This document shows positions 11,124-19,901 of a stretch of DNA of 64,000 nucleotides, one piece after another. Every line of letters begins with the position of its first letter. The first letter of the stretch is position 1. The notes under the pieces are model-generated. The model saw nothing but the letters and a program-made list of their open reading frames with translations, did no database searches and was not told where the DNA came from. Origin of the DNA: Flammeovirga sp. SJP92 (GTDB taxonomy: Bacteria; Bacteroidota; Bacteroidia; Cytophagales; Flammeovirgaceae); the NCBI RefSeq assembly GCF_001583495.1, contig NZ_LQAQ01000015.1, positions 62,001 to 126,000 on the forward strand, given 5' to 3'. A program made the translations under genes and the position numbers.

Positions 11124-12317
11124 TTATAGTTTTGATAAATTACCTGATTCATCCAGCTTTAAAAGACAAATTTTATCATTATTACCAAAGAAACCGGTAC
11201 CAAGAATCACAATAGAATTATCTTCTTCGATGAGTACTTTGGAACCAAAATCTACACCTTCATAACCTACAGTGTTTTGCCAAATCACCTGCCCTTGTAG
11301 ATTTAACTTCAGTACTAAAATATCTTCACTTCCTGAATTCTGGTTAGAACTTCCAGTAATAAAAATACCAGTAGGTGTAATAATCATGTCATTTCCGACA
11401 TCAATTCCATCGCCTCCGTATTCGATAAGAGCTCCTGCATTTCCATTTGCATCCAATCTTGAAAAGATAATATCTTTTTTCGTAGTAGATGATTCTCTTC
11501 TGCCTAAAATATACAAATCTCCATTATAATTTTTTATTGCTACTCCGTATTCGTTATCAGAAGTAGAAACTTGCTTATCCCATACAATATTTCCCAAACG
11601 GTTTACGCTGACTGTTCGCATATCAGAAACAATAACCTCTTCACCATCACTATTTGTTTTAAGAATATCCACAGAACCAAATAAGTAATAAAATTGAGCA
11701 CCATCTTCAGTTGAAGATTTTCCTAAATCATCAGAACCTTTTTCCCCTTTATAACCTTCTACCTTTTCCCAGATAATTCCTCCATTATCATCCAACTTCA
11801 TACTCAACATATCCCACTCATTTTGAGGGTTTTTAATTTCTCCAACAATAAGAAAACCTCCTTCTGTAAGCGTTTCAATTGAATTGTACCTCACTTGAAT
11901 ATTCTCCGTAACAGGCTTTAATACAATTGGTTCGTTTTCATTTAGGTCACTTCCATCAGGTTTTGTATAAGTTAGAATTCCTGTGGTATCATTTCTGTTG
12001 GAAAGAATTACAATATTATCATTTTCAAGCTGTATCATTCCTACAGGTTCATCCACATTCAGGTCTCCATTGTAAACTGACTGCCACTCTTCGTTGCCGT
12101 TTTTATCCGTTTTCACCAACATTATGGACGATCCCGATAAAGATGACTCCGTATTACCTAAAAGTAAATAGCCATCATCTAATGAAATAATATCTATCCC
12201 TTGTTCTTTACTTGAGGTACCGTAAAATTTTATATAAGTCTCTCCAGATTTATAGGAATCTGTTTCTTCACATCCTAGAAAAAAGCTAATCAATAAAAAA
12301 ATTGGTAAGTATCGCAT
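11124..12317 (-). CDS. Lipoprotein with beta-propeller-like repeats
   Basis: ATG at 12317 is chosen because it starts a clean lipoprotein signal (MRYLPIFLLISFFLGCEE, lipid-carrying Cys16); an upstream TTG at 12347 would overlap the preceding gene and add ten unhelpful residues. The mature protein of about 380 residues has repeated blades of the type DGGYLLLG...I(M/L)LVKTDxNGxxxWQ, with five to seven visible copies. Family knowledge: such repeats are common in Bacteroidota surface lipoproteins and probably fold as a beta-propeller. The gene follows the outer-membrane protein gene with about 22 nt between them and precedes the giant adhesin gene. A role in surface recognition is inferred only; no enzyme motif is visible. 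Confidence 0.8.
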   Translation of the reverse strand: MRYLPIFLLISFFLGCEETDSYKSGETYIKFYGTSSKEQGIDIISLDDGYLLLGNTESSLSGSSIMLVKTDKNGNEEWQSVYNGDLNVDEPVGMIQLENDNIVILSNRNDTTGILTYTKPDGSDLNENEPIVLKPVTENIQVRYNSIETLTEGGFLIVGEIKNPQNEWDMLSMKLDDNGGIIWEKVEGYKGEKGSDDLGKSSTEDGAQFYYLFGSVDILKTNSDGEEVIVSDMRTVSVNRLGNIVWDKQVSTSDNEYGVAIKNYNGDLYILGRRESSTTKKDIIFSRLDANGNAGALIEYGGDGIDVGNDMIITPTGIFITGSSNQNSGSEDILVLKLNLQGQVIWQNTVGYEGVDFGSKVLIEEDNSIVILGTGFFGNNDKICLLKLDESGNLSKL

Positions 12318-12339
12318 TATTATTATTTCTTGAAGTTGT

Positions 12340-13404
12340 CTAGTCAATGTTTCTGTATTTCCTTAAAACTTTTGGTTTATAGAAATCATAAGAAAATACA
12401 ATATTTAGAGCTAACACGTTAAGCCGTGTATCATTATCAATAAATCCATAACTAAAGATCAGTTCAGGGTTATCATATCGATTATTAGGTTTATTGAAAG
12501 AAGATAAAGCATAAGTGTAAGTCGCAAAAATATCCCAATGTGTCATTCTAGATTTAATTTGAAAACCTACCTGTGCAGTAGCTTCATAAAGCATTTCTTT
12601 TCGTTGATCTTTAATATCAATTGGTGAAGGTTCAATATCTGCAATACCACTTTCATCAAAAGATTGCGTACCTTCTATGGTGGATGAAAGTAAATACCTC
12701 ATTGCCCCTCCTATTCCAATAAATGGTTTCAATTGTGTATTGGGAGCAATGATCCACCTCAACGTCAAAGGAACATGTAACCAAGATTGGCTTTCCGTCA
12801 TTGTTGTTGTTGAGAAATCTAATGGCTTCTCTACGGTTTCAAAAGAAACATTTTCGAAAGTAGGTGATATATTGAACTGAATATTTTTACTTATTAAATA
12901 AGAAAAAGATACTCCAACTTTAAAATTCACTTTGGGATTGTACTGCACAGCATCGTGTAAGGTTTCTTTTCCTACACCATATGTCTGATCAACAAAAGCT
13001 TGATTATACGTTAGCCCTGCCAAAATTCCAAAAGTCATTATTGGCCTTGTTCTAAATTTCTCGTAAAGTTTTTTCAGCTCGGCAGGATCCGATTTAGCAG
13101 GTTTGTATTCTGGATACTCTTTCAAAAGGTACAACATTTCGTCCTCTGCCTCTGGTAATTTATCAGAGTAAAGGTAAGATAAGATGACTAGTCTTCTAGC
13201 CGCCGTCTGTTTTGCTTCTGTCTCGTAACCTGTACTAATACAATCTGCTAATTCAAGAGGAACTTGTAGAAGCTTTCCTTCCAAATACATGGCATTGGCA
13301 CGCACATATAATTCCTCACAACTTTGAGCGATACTACTTTGTATTGTCTGAAAAAATAAAAGTAGAAGTAAAAAAAATCTGATTGAAGCTTTTAAAAAAT
13401 TCAA
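12340..13404 (-). CDS. Outer-membrane beta-barrel protein with N-terminal helical head
   Basis: The protein has 354 residues. A signal peptide covers about residues 1-26 (hydrophobic run, then SSIAQ). Residues 27-120 are helical and Cys-containing, with TPR-like spacing (YLEGKLLQVPLELADC, EAEDEMLYLLKEYPEY). From about 120 on, alternating strands (GILAGLTYN, NFKVGVSFSYLI, TAQVGFQI, FIGIGGAMRYL) indicate a small barrel of the porin/OMP_b-brl type. The start is a TTG codon: an in-frame TAG lies six bases upstream and the next ATG would remove the signal peptide. It starts 11 nt after the STAND gene, so co-expression is likely. The helical head would face the periplasm, where it could meet the WD40 part of the STAND protein; that contact is inference. 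Confidence 0.8.
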   Translation of the reverse strand: MNFLKASIRFFLLLLLFFQTIQSSIAQSCEELYVRANAMYLEGKLLQVPLELADCISTGYETEAKQTAARRLVILSYLYSDKLPEAEDEMLYLLKEYPEYKPAKSDPAELKKLYEKFRTRPIMTFGILAGLTYNQAFVDQTYGVGKETLHDAVQYNPKVNFKVGVSFSYLISKNIQFNISPTFENVSFETVEKPLDFSTTTMTESQSWLHVPLTLRWIIAPNTQLKPFIGIGGAMRYLLSSTIEGTQSFDESGIADIEPSPIDIKDQRKEMLYEATAQVGFQIKSRMTHWDIFATYTYALSSFNKPNNRYDNPELIFSYGFIDNDTRLNVLALNIVFSYDFYKPKVLRKYRNID

Positions 13405-13415
13405 AGTCTAAAAAT

Positions 13416-16400
13416 TTAGTTTATGTCTGACCCATTACAAACATTTCTATTATCTATGCCTTCACCCACATATCTATCCCATTCTTTTTGAGTCATTTCT
13501 TTTCTTGGCATTAGTGAACATACATTGTCAGATAATGATGGGATATCCAATTCATATCTTCTTAAATCATGTCCTGAAGTACCTACAAATAATGTTTTAC
13601 CATGATCAGCAAAGGAAGCTTCTGATGCCCATGCACCTAAGTCATTTAATATAATTGGCGATTCATTGGTTCTTCCTTTCTCTATATTCCAGATTCTAGC
13701 TGATCCATCCAAACTTGTACTTACAAGTCTCTTTCTTTCATTATCAAATTTTAAAGAAGTTACACGGGTATCATGTCCTTGTAGGTTGTCAATTTCAGTT
13801 CCTGTAATTCTATCCCAAAGGATCAACTTACCATCTTCAAAACCCAATGCTACTGTTTTACCATCATCTGAAAAAGCTAAAGCTGTACCTGTGATTCTTT
13901 GATCTGCATAAACCAAAGTTTCATCACAACCACCGTCTGGGCACCACTTCATCACAGCTCCTGACTCAAGCATTCCCCAAATATTACCATCTAGGTTAGA
14001 AACTTGAAGCTTAGTAATTCTTGAACTTGTTTTCACAAAACTTGCCACTGCATAACTTTCAATATCCACAGCATAAACCTTTTGAGTTTGTCCTGCCACA
14101 AATATTCTATCTCCATATTGATCAAAAGAACCCGTCCATAACTGTCCTTTTGAAACCTCTACTTTCTTTAACTCTTCAAATTCAGGATAGCTGAAGATTG
14201 TCATTTTACCCTGTTCAGTATAAATAGCAGCTCTTCCTTTCGTTTTAGAAACTAATAAACCTCTAATTACACCTTGATTCTCAGTAATCAACTCCGATTC
14301 AAGACTACCATTTTTCCATTTATGAATAGTTCCATCTGAACCTGCTGAATACAAATAATTTAACTCAGGATCAAAAAATAATGTTCTTACATAATCTTTG
14401 TGGCCTTTCATTAAGTTAAAATCATCTCCTTTAAAACCTTTAAGTGCCTGATATAAACCTTGGTATACATCGGGGTTTGGATCAAGTCCTTTGTACTGCT
14501 CATTAAAACCATAAGCTTGAGAGGCTAACAAAGCCTTTTGCTCTGGATCTTTTAGCTGTAGCGACTTTACGGCTAAGGCTTGAGCAATGGAAAGGAAACG
14601 AAGTGTATCCGCGTTTGCTTTCGCAAGGTTTGCTGCTTCTTTTTGCAACTCGGCTTCTTTTGATTTTCGATCCGCAATATTAGCATTTAATGTTGCCTTA
14701 TCTTTTTCAGCATCAGCCAATTGTCTTTGTTTCTCAGCTTCTACTAAAGCAAGACGTGCTCTTTCTGATTGTCTTAATGCTACATTCTTCTGATAATCAG
14801 CTGAATCTTTTGCTGCTTGAGCAATTTCTGTTTGCTTACGGGCTTCATCCGCAGCTTGCTCGGCCAATACAGTTTGAGCCTCTGCTTTTTTCTTTTGCTC
14901 CTCAGCAATTCTAGCACTTTCCTTCGCTTTTTCACCAAACTCAGTCGCCTGAATGGCGGCAATTTCTGCATCTCTGGCTTTCAATTGGGCAAAAATCACA
15001 AGCATAATTGCACCAATAGTTGCAGCCGCTAAAACGAGTGCAATCACTTTGGTACGTTTGACAATTCTTTTCTGTAACCTTTCTTTTACTCTTTGTTCCT
15101 CTTCATACTCCTCTTGACTAGATTTTAAGAAAGTAACCGCTCTTTCGTAAGAAGGTTCGTACTGAATGGCCCAAGCTAAGTTTGGTCTAAATCTTTCTTT
15201 CCACTGAATGGCAATATAAAGATCTGGCGGACGCCATAAACTTGCCTTTCCTTGCTGATACATTGAAGCAGCTTCAGCAAGACGTTTATATATTTTTACT
15301 GCTTCATATTCCTCGTCTACCCAATCTCGACAACGTATCCATACACGCATTAGAGATTCGTGAGAAATATCCACTACAGTATCACTGATCACATCTACAC
15401 TCTGATCAGGCATTAGTAATGTTCTACCTGAACTTCTAAAACGATCTACGACATTAATCACAATGCTTTCGTCCGTTTCTGCGATGTGTGCTAAGTTCTT
15501 TAATTTTGTAGGGCGACGAATACCTCTACCATCATCTCCTTTCTCTGTCAGTGCCTTGAATAGCTTTTCACAAATCAGTTTTTCTTCCTCTGTTAACTCA
15601 CGGTAAGCTTCATCGGCGTGCTGTGACAGGGCTTCCCCCATACCGCCAATAGCTTCATAATGGTAAACATCTACCTCATCGTTATCATCAGAGTGTGAAT
15701 TCCAATACTCCCAAGTTCTCATCAGGGCATGTTGCATGATTGGAAGCTGATCTTGTGTATCTCCTAAATCATTGAGCAATCGCTGTAATAATCTAGGTGA
15801 AATCTTTGCTCCACCCACAGACATTGGACCAAGAACAGCCTCTTTCTTTTGATCTCTCGTCATTTGAGGGATCAAATAGTGGCTTTCATTGATAAGATAG
15901 GTAAGTTCTGGAAATCTTGCACAGTCACCTATGTAGTCAGAACGCATGGTCATCACTACATAAATTGGAACTTTCTTTTGCTTGGTAGCTTCCACTAATA
16001 ACTTTACAAATGCAGAAGCCATTCCCATCGACAAGTCTTCTGACTCTAGTCTTGAGAATCTAAAAAGTTCTTCAAACTGATCTATTAATATGAGGAAATT
16101 GTTTCCCTCTTCTTTTTGTAATCGTTCTACTAAGTTGACTAGACCTTTAGAACTACTAAGCAACATGGTCACAGCCACATTCAAGAGTAATTCCTGATCT
16201 TCATTTGATTTTTCAGCGTAAGTAGTCGTAGATTGTAATACCGCTAGAGCAAGGTTTTTGATAGGATCTGTACCGGGCCTGGATGTGGAAACATTCCATG
16301 AAGAACCTTGTTTCTCCATAAATCCGCCTTGCAAAGCGGGAATAAGTCCACAATAAATAAGTGATGATTTTCCTGAGCCCGATGCACCAAGTGCCGCTAC

Positions 16401-16568
16401 AAATCTATTTTTCTCTAAACGCCATAATACTTCTTCTGTTTGGCCATCTCTACCAAAGAACAAGAAAGTTTCATCCGTACGGAACGGTCTTAACCCAGGG
16501 AATGGGTTAAATTGACCTCCAAGGACCAACCTTTGAGCATCTGTATTTGTGGATGAGAATGAATTCAT
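13416..16568 (-). CDS. nSTAND NTPase with transmembrane helix, coiled coil and WD40 domain
   Basis: The protein has 1,050 residues. The N terminus has the nSTAND entry motif NPFPGLRPFR...FFGRD (21-41), Walker A GASGSGKSS (61-69), Walker B FLILIDQFEELFRF (158-171), a sensor-like VVMTMRSDY (204-212) and a winged-helix-like LPIMQHALMRTWEYW (275-289). A basic stretch leads to one hydrophobic helix at about 508-528. A long Ala/Glu/Lys coiled coil spans about 530-660, and WD40 blades fill about 700-1020 (SAGSDGTIHKWKNG, LGFEDGKLILWDR, STSLDGSARIWN). Family knowledge: STAND ATPases are switches that oligomerise on sensing a ligand and drive an effector. With one membrane span and the NTPase in the cytoplasm, the coiled coil and WD40 would lie in the periplasm, which is unusual. 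The gene sits between the TIR-like gene (42 nt) and the barrel gene (11 nt). Confidence 0.9.
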   Translation of the reverse strand: MNSFSSTNTDAQRLVLGGQFNPFPGLRPFRTDETFLFFGRDGQTEEVLWRLEKNRFVAALGASGSGKSSLIYCGLIPALQGGFMEKQGSSWNVSTSRPGTDPIKNLALAVLQSTTTYAEKSNEDQELLLNVAVTMLLSSSKGLVNLVERLQKEEGNNFLILIDQFEELFRFSRLESEDLSMGMASAFVKLLVEATKQKKVPIYVVMTMRSDYIGDCARFPELTYLINESHYLIPQMTRDQKKEAVLGPMSVGGAKISPRLLQRLLNDLGDTQDQLPIMQHALMRTWEYWNSHSDDNDEVDVYHYEAIGGMGEALSQHADEAYRELTEEEKLICEKLFKALTEKGDDGRGIRRPTKLKNLAHIAETDESIVINVVDRFRSSGRTLLMPDQSVDVISDTVVDISHESLMRVWIRCRDWVDEEYEAVKIYKRLAEAASMYQQGKASLWRPPDLYIAIQWKERFRPNLAWAIQYEPSYERAVTFLKSSQEEYEEEQRVKERLQKRIVKRTKVIALVLAAATIGAIMLVIFAQLKARDAEIAAIQATEFGEKAKESARIAEEQKKKAEAQTVLAEQAADEARKQTEIAQAAKDSADYQKNVALRQSERARLALVEAEKQRQLADAEKDKATLNANIADRKSKEAELQKEAANLAKANADTLRFLSIAQALAVKSLQLKDPEQKALLASQAYGFNEQYKGLDPNPDVYQGLYQALKGFKGDDFNLMKGHKDYVRTLFFDPELNYLYSAGSDGTIHKWKNGSLESELITENQGVIRGLLVSKTKGRAAIYTEQGKMTIFSYPEFEELKKVEVSKGQLWTGSFDQYGDRIFVAGQTQKVYAVDIESYAVASFVKTSSRITKLQVSNLDGNIWGMLESGAVMKWCPDGGCDETLVYADQRITGTALAFSDDGKTVALGFEDGKLILWDRITGTEIDNLQGHDTRVTSLKFDNERKRLVSTSLDGSARIWNIEKGRTNESPIILNDLGAWASEASFADHGKTLFVGTSGHDLRRYELDIPSLSDNVCSLMPRKEMTQKEWDRYVGEGIDNRNVCNGSDIN

Positions 16569-16610
16569 AGAAAGTAAACGAATAGAAAACGTTAAATTAC
16601 AACATTAAAA

Positions 16611-17960
16611 TTAAAATGATGACAAAAAACTGAGTAAATCATCGGAAATCATTACATCATCAAAAACGAAGATTCCAACAGATTTATAAAGTGGATTGCC
16701 ATCTAAAATTTTAGATAACCTTGATGCAATTCCATAATTAGTTGCAACAATTGCTTTGGTATTTAAAGGTTCTTTCCGACCTAAACCAGAAGCACGTAGA
16801 TTGTCCTGTAACTTTGCAAAAATCCAATCATCCGGAGCTTTATCCACAAAGATGATTGTACTATTACAAACTTGTAAATGCCTTTGATGTTGTCTTCTCA
16901 TCATCTTGGCACCTTGTCCCATTCCTAGCTTTAAGATGCCAAACCCAAGAGTTGACAATCTATTTTCAAGTATTTGTGAGTGTTCTGCATCTTCGATGTC
17001 ACACATGATATAAACTTTCTTAGCAGCAAAGTCTTCATTTAAAGCTGGGTCCTCACGTCTATTATAGGTGCTTAATTCACCATGAAGAATAGTCTTAAAC
17101 TTCTCCAAGTCCGTTTTAAAAGTATAAGTTGCCTCATGTTCGTCAACATTTTTCAAAAGTTTTTCAATGTAAAACTTCCTCTTATCTGTTGAAAAACGAA
17201 CTGTAGGCGGTACCCAAACAAACTTTTTGATTCTGTTCTCATTTTGGAGAACATATGTTTCAGTAACTTTTTCTTGCCATTCTAAGAACGAATAAGAGTC
17301 ATGATTTATTTTCTCACCTTCTCTTCCTCCTGCTAAATGTATGGCAATTTCTACATCATTAAGGTCATCCCATTGTATTTGAGACATGAAATCAGTGTGG
17401 CATGGATAATCTTTTTTGGGTAAAATATCAAATCCAAAAGCTTTAAGATCTCTTTTGAGGAGCAGTCTTTCCATTCTCAAGTCATCTGAGGTATCACCTA
17501 AGAAAACCTGTTTAGGATAGTTGTGTCCATTGAAAGCGTCATAAATATCAAGTGCTAAATCAGAAATCACTAACCAATAAAAAACTCTATAACCTTCAGA
17601 TAATGGTATGGTAAGCGTGACTTCTTTACCAATTCTATTATCAAACCTCGAAAGATGATAGGTTCGTAAATTTTTTATTGATTCGGGCTGATTTTCCTCA
17701 GCAATATTGTTAAGGAATAGTTTGTAATTTTTTTGGTTACTATTTAAAGATAATTCATAATTTGATGCTTCACAAACAAACCATACAGCAATATCTGCTT
17801 CTTCATTCGCTTTGTTGCCAATGGAAACATTTACTTGTATATTTTGAGATTTCATTTCTTTCAATGCCACTTGTAAAGCATCTGAAATCATGTATCCCAA
17901 TTCTAAATGGTCGTCAGGGTTGTCTTGACCTGCATTCACACAAATGATATGAATATGCAT
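16611..17960 (-). CDS. Protein with three TIR-like / DUF4062-like alpha/beta segments
   Basis: The protein has 449 residues, no signal peptide and no membrane span, so it is probably cytoplasmic. Three segments look like flavodoxin/TIR-type folds: about 1-145 (MHIHIICVNAG...ADIAVWFV), about 150-255 (QVFLGDTSDDLRMERLLLKRDL...FGFDILP...VEIAIHLAGGREGE) and about 315-440 (KVYIMCDIEDAEHSQILENRL...CNSTIIFVDKAPDDW). The second and third match the general pattern of TIR-like or DUF4062 domains found beside STAND NTPases. A catalytic NADase glutamate could not be assigned, so enzymatic activity is open. It is the first gene of the likely operon; promoter signals should lie in the 316 bases upstream. 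The assignment rests on motif shape. Confidence 0.6.
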   Translation of the reverse strand: MHIHIICVNAGQDNPDDHLELGYMISDALQVALKEMKSQNIQVNVSIGNKANEEADIAVWFVCEASNYELSLNSNQKNYKLFLNNIAEENQPESIKNLRTYHLSRFDNRIGKEVTLTIPLSEGYRVFYWLVISDLALDIYDAFNGHNYPKQVFLGDTSDDLRMERLLLKRDLKAFGFDILPKKDYPCHTDFMSQIQWDDLNDVEIAIHLAGGREGEKINHDSYSFLEWQEKVTETYVLQNENRIKKFVWVPPTVRFSTDKRKFYIEKLLKNVDEHEATYTFKTDLEKFKTILHGELSTYNRREDPALNEDFAAKKVYIMCDIEDAEHSQILENRLSTLGFGILKLGMGQGAKMMRRQHQRHLQVCNSTIIFVDKAPDDWIFAKLQDNLRASGLGRKEPLNTKAIVATNYGIASRLSKILDGNPLYKSVGIFVFDDVMISDDLLSFLSSF

Positions 17961-18276
17961 AGATTCCGATTAAAGTTTGTAATGTGTTGAGCGATGATGA
18001 TGCGGGTATTCAAATCAACCAAATTCAATAGTCTAATTTAATTTTAAATGAGCACCTTTATCCAAAAAATTACCAATATGAATGCTAACTTACATTAACA
18101 TTCCTTTATTAAGAAACAAAAAGGCGACCGAATTAATAATTCAATAGCTTTTTTTATACAAAAAATAAAAATAGTTATATACGAATCATCCAAAAACGAT
18201 CAAAATTGACTATTTCACTTTGTCATGTCTTCTGAAAGTTCAATATTAAAGATGAATAAACTTTCACTAAAATAAA
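17961..18276. other. Intergenic region upstream of the STAND operon
   Basis: This 316-base AT-rich stretch lies between the start of the TIR-like gene and the stop of the methyltransferase gene, both on the minus strand. It must carry the promoter of the STAND operon and the end of the upstream operon. I see no convincing ORF, strong hairpin or clear TAnnTTTG element; only a weak GAATT/AATTC dyad near 18131-18143. Confidence 0.5.
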
Positions 18277-19002
18277 TTACCTTTTCTCTAATTTGAAAAC
18301 TAAAACAGGAGGTATTTTTGAAAAAATATCACCTCTATTAAAGACCGGTTCCTCGATAGCTGAAATCATAAAACCGTACTTTGAGGCCAGTCTAGAATAT
18401 TCACTGATAGGACGGTGAAAGTAAAACTGTTCCTCTGGCTGTTCTTGTAATGCAGTTCCTTTAGATGTACTGCTTTGAATATAGTTTTTTACAAAGATGC
18501 CATTTTCTTCAAACTCTGTAAATTCAGAGTTGAACGCCGGATGTTGAATTGAAAATACAAAAGAGCCGCTTTCTGAAATGGTGTTTGAAATGTATTGGAA
18601 TAAAGTCTCCAATTCAGGAACATCCATAAACACCATATTAGCTACAAATTTATCAAAAGAATTCCCTAAGCTTTGAAGTTCCTCTATTATGGTTGCATCA
18701 ATCACAAAATAATCAATCTCTCCCCCATAAGCCTTTGCCTTTTTGATATTTTCTTCAGAGAAATCAAAAGCAGTTACTTTTGTTACCTCATTGGCTATTC
18801 TTCTTGCAAAAATTCCATTACCACAACCAATATCAAGCAAATGTTCATTCGGCTTAAGATCTAAAAGTGTTTCAGTTATTGGAGCAATCAGGTTAAGGTG
18901 CCAATCATTACCTTTCTCCCCCATTTTCTCATCCCAAACCTTCGCATTGGCATCCCAAATCTCTTTGTTTCTTTGATTGATTTCTCTTTGATTCATAATC
19001 AT
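18277..19002 (-). CDS. Class I SAM-dependent methyltransferase
   Basis: The protein has 241 residues and shows a typical Rossmann methyltransferase core: motif I HLLDIGCGNGIFARRIA (about 75-91), acidic loop VTAFDFSEENIKKAK (about 95-110), motif II around YFVIDAT, and post-motif FDKFVANMVFMDVPELE. The substrate is not evident; the pattern belongs to the broad Methyltransf_11/25 group acting on small molecules or lipids. ATG at 19002 directly follows the stop of the upstream NADAR-like gene; a second ATG two codons later is equally possible. It is the last gene of a four-gene operon with DUF3050, DUF4269 and NADAR-like genes. Confidence 0.85.
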   Translation of the reverse strand: MIMNQREINQRNKEIWDANAKVWDEKMGEKGNDWHLNLIAPITETLLDLKPNEHLLDIGCGNGIFARRIANEVTKVTAFDFSEENIKKAKAYGGEIDYFVIDATIIEELQSLGNSFDKFVANMVFMDVPELETLFQYISNTISESGSFVFSIQHPAFNSEFTEFEENGIFVKNYIQSSTSKGTALQEQPEEQFYFHRPISEYSRLASKYGFMISAIEEPVFNRGDIFSKIPPVLVFKLEKR

Positions 19003-19848
19003 TTATTCGTTGTAATTCACTTCAGGGATTGGTCCTCCAAATATTTCAATATTGAATGGAGGCTGAACCATTAGTAAATTAAAGGTGCCTTTCTTTTGCA
19101 ATAATTCCAATCGATAAAGATCCCGTAACCGGGCTAATAACTTTCCTCCGATATTCAAACCTCTCAACATACCATTACTTTCTATTCTTGTACCCCAAAA
19201 AGTACTCGGTGCATTTTGATCCAATTCTATCTCTACAATAGGAGATTGTTTAACGGCTCCATTTTTTAATAAAACCTTTCCAAATTCCTTACGATTATTA
19301 GCCAGTTTCATTAAGAGAGCATACCAAAATCCGTTGATAATTTCTGTAAGAGCTTCCCAATGCTTTTCCTTATACTGATCAAAAGGAAGGTCTCTCATTT
19401 CCCAATCTTTCATGATCCAAGAAGAACGCCAGAACATTCGCATATCGTCTTTTCGATCACCCACCTGCTTTGCTCCTAGTCCCGAAGTTTGATCAATAAT
19501 CAATAACTGTTTATCGATGATGTCATCTCCTTTTAAAGGATCAAATTTAACACATTGAAAAAGGTGTTCTGCTGTTCTGAAGTGTGGAAATTGGGGTACT
19601 TTTATTGGAAAACCTTCAACGGTATTAGAAAGTAAGTCGCATTCTTTCGCAACAATATGCAAACGAGAACTATTTTTTCGTACAAAAGCATTTATTCCTT
19701 CATGACGAACTTTACCTGATTTCACTTGGTCAAAAAGGATATTGATATGATACGGAAAAACTTCTTTTTGGTCTAATAGAAAGTCTTTAATATGATATGT
19801 GCTTGTATAGCACATATCTTTTACTTCATTAATAGAAAGGTAATGCAT
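19003..19848 (-). CDS. NADAR-like (YbiA/RibX-type) protein with N-terminal extension
   Basis: The protein has 281 residues. From about residue 90 the layout fits the NADAR fold: FRTAEHLFQCVKF (typical SEHYFQAxKF), GAKQVGDRKDDMRMFW, a long helix pair (HWEALTEIINGFWYALLMKLAN, with a LLKNG turn after it), IVEIELDQNAPSTFWG (typical E.sp.D.fWG) and GLNIGGKLLARLRDL (typical N.LG.lLM.vR). Family knowledge: NADAR proteins hydrolyse N-glycosidic bonds of ADP-ribosylated or riboflavin-pathway substrates and occur in NAD-related conflict systems. The first 90 residues are an extension not usual for the family. The identification is from pattern only and should be treated as probable. It is co-transcribed with a methyltransferase and a DUF4269 gene. 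Confidence 0.6.
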   Translation of the reverse strand: MHYLSINEVKDMCYTSTYHIKDFLLDQKEVFPYHINILFDQVKSGKVRHEGINAFVRKNSSRLHIVAKECDLLSNTVEGFPIKVPQFPHFRTAEHLFQCVKFDPLKGDDIIDKQLLIIDQTSGLGAKQVGDRKDDMRMFWRSSWIMKDWEMRDLPFDQYKEKHWEALTEIINGFWYALLMKLANNRKEFGKVLLKNGAVKQSPIVEIELDQNAPSTFWGTRIESNGMLRGLNIGGKLLARLRDLYRLELLQKKGTFNLLMVQPPFNIEIFGGPIPEVNYNE

Positions 19849-19901
19849 ATTTTGGAAAAAATAATTTACGTTAATGGTTAGTATGTTGCTCTGAAAATAC
19901 T

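Noticed and set aside
14587-15032. Cluster of short ORFs on both strands around 14.6-15.0 kb
   Set aside because: Produced by the low-complexity Ala/Lys/Glu coiled-coil coding sequence of the STAND gene.
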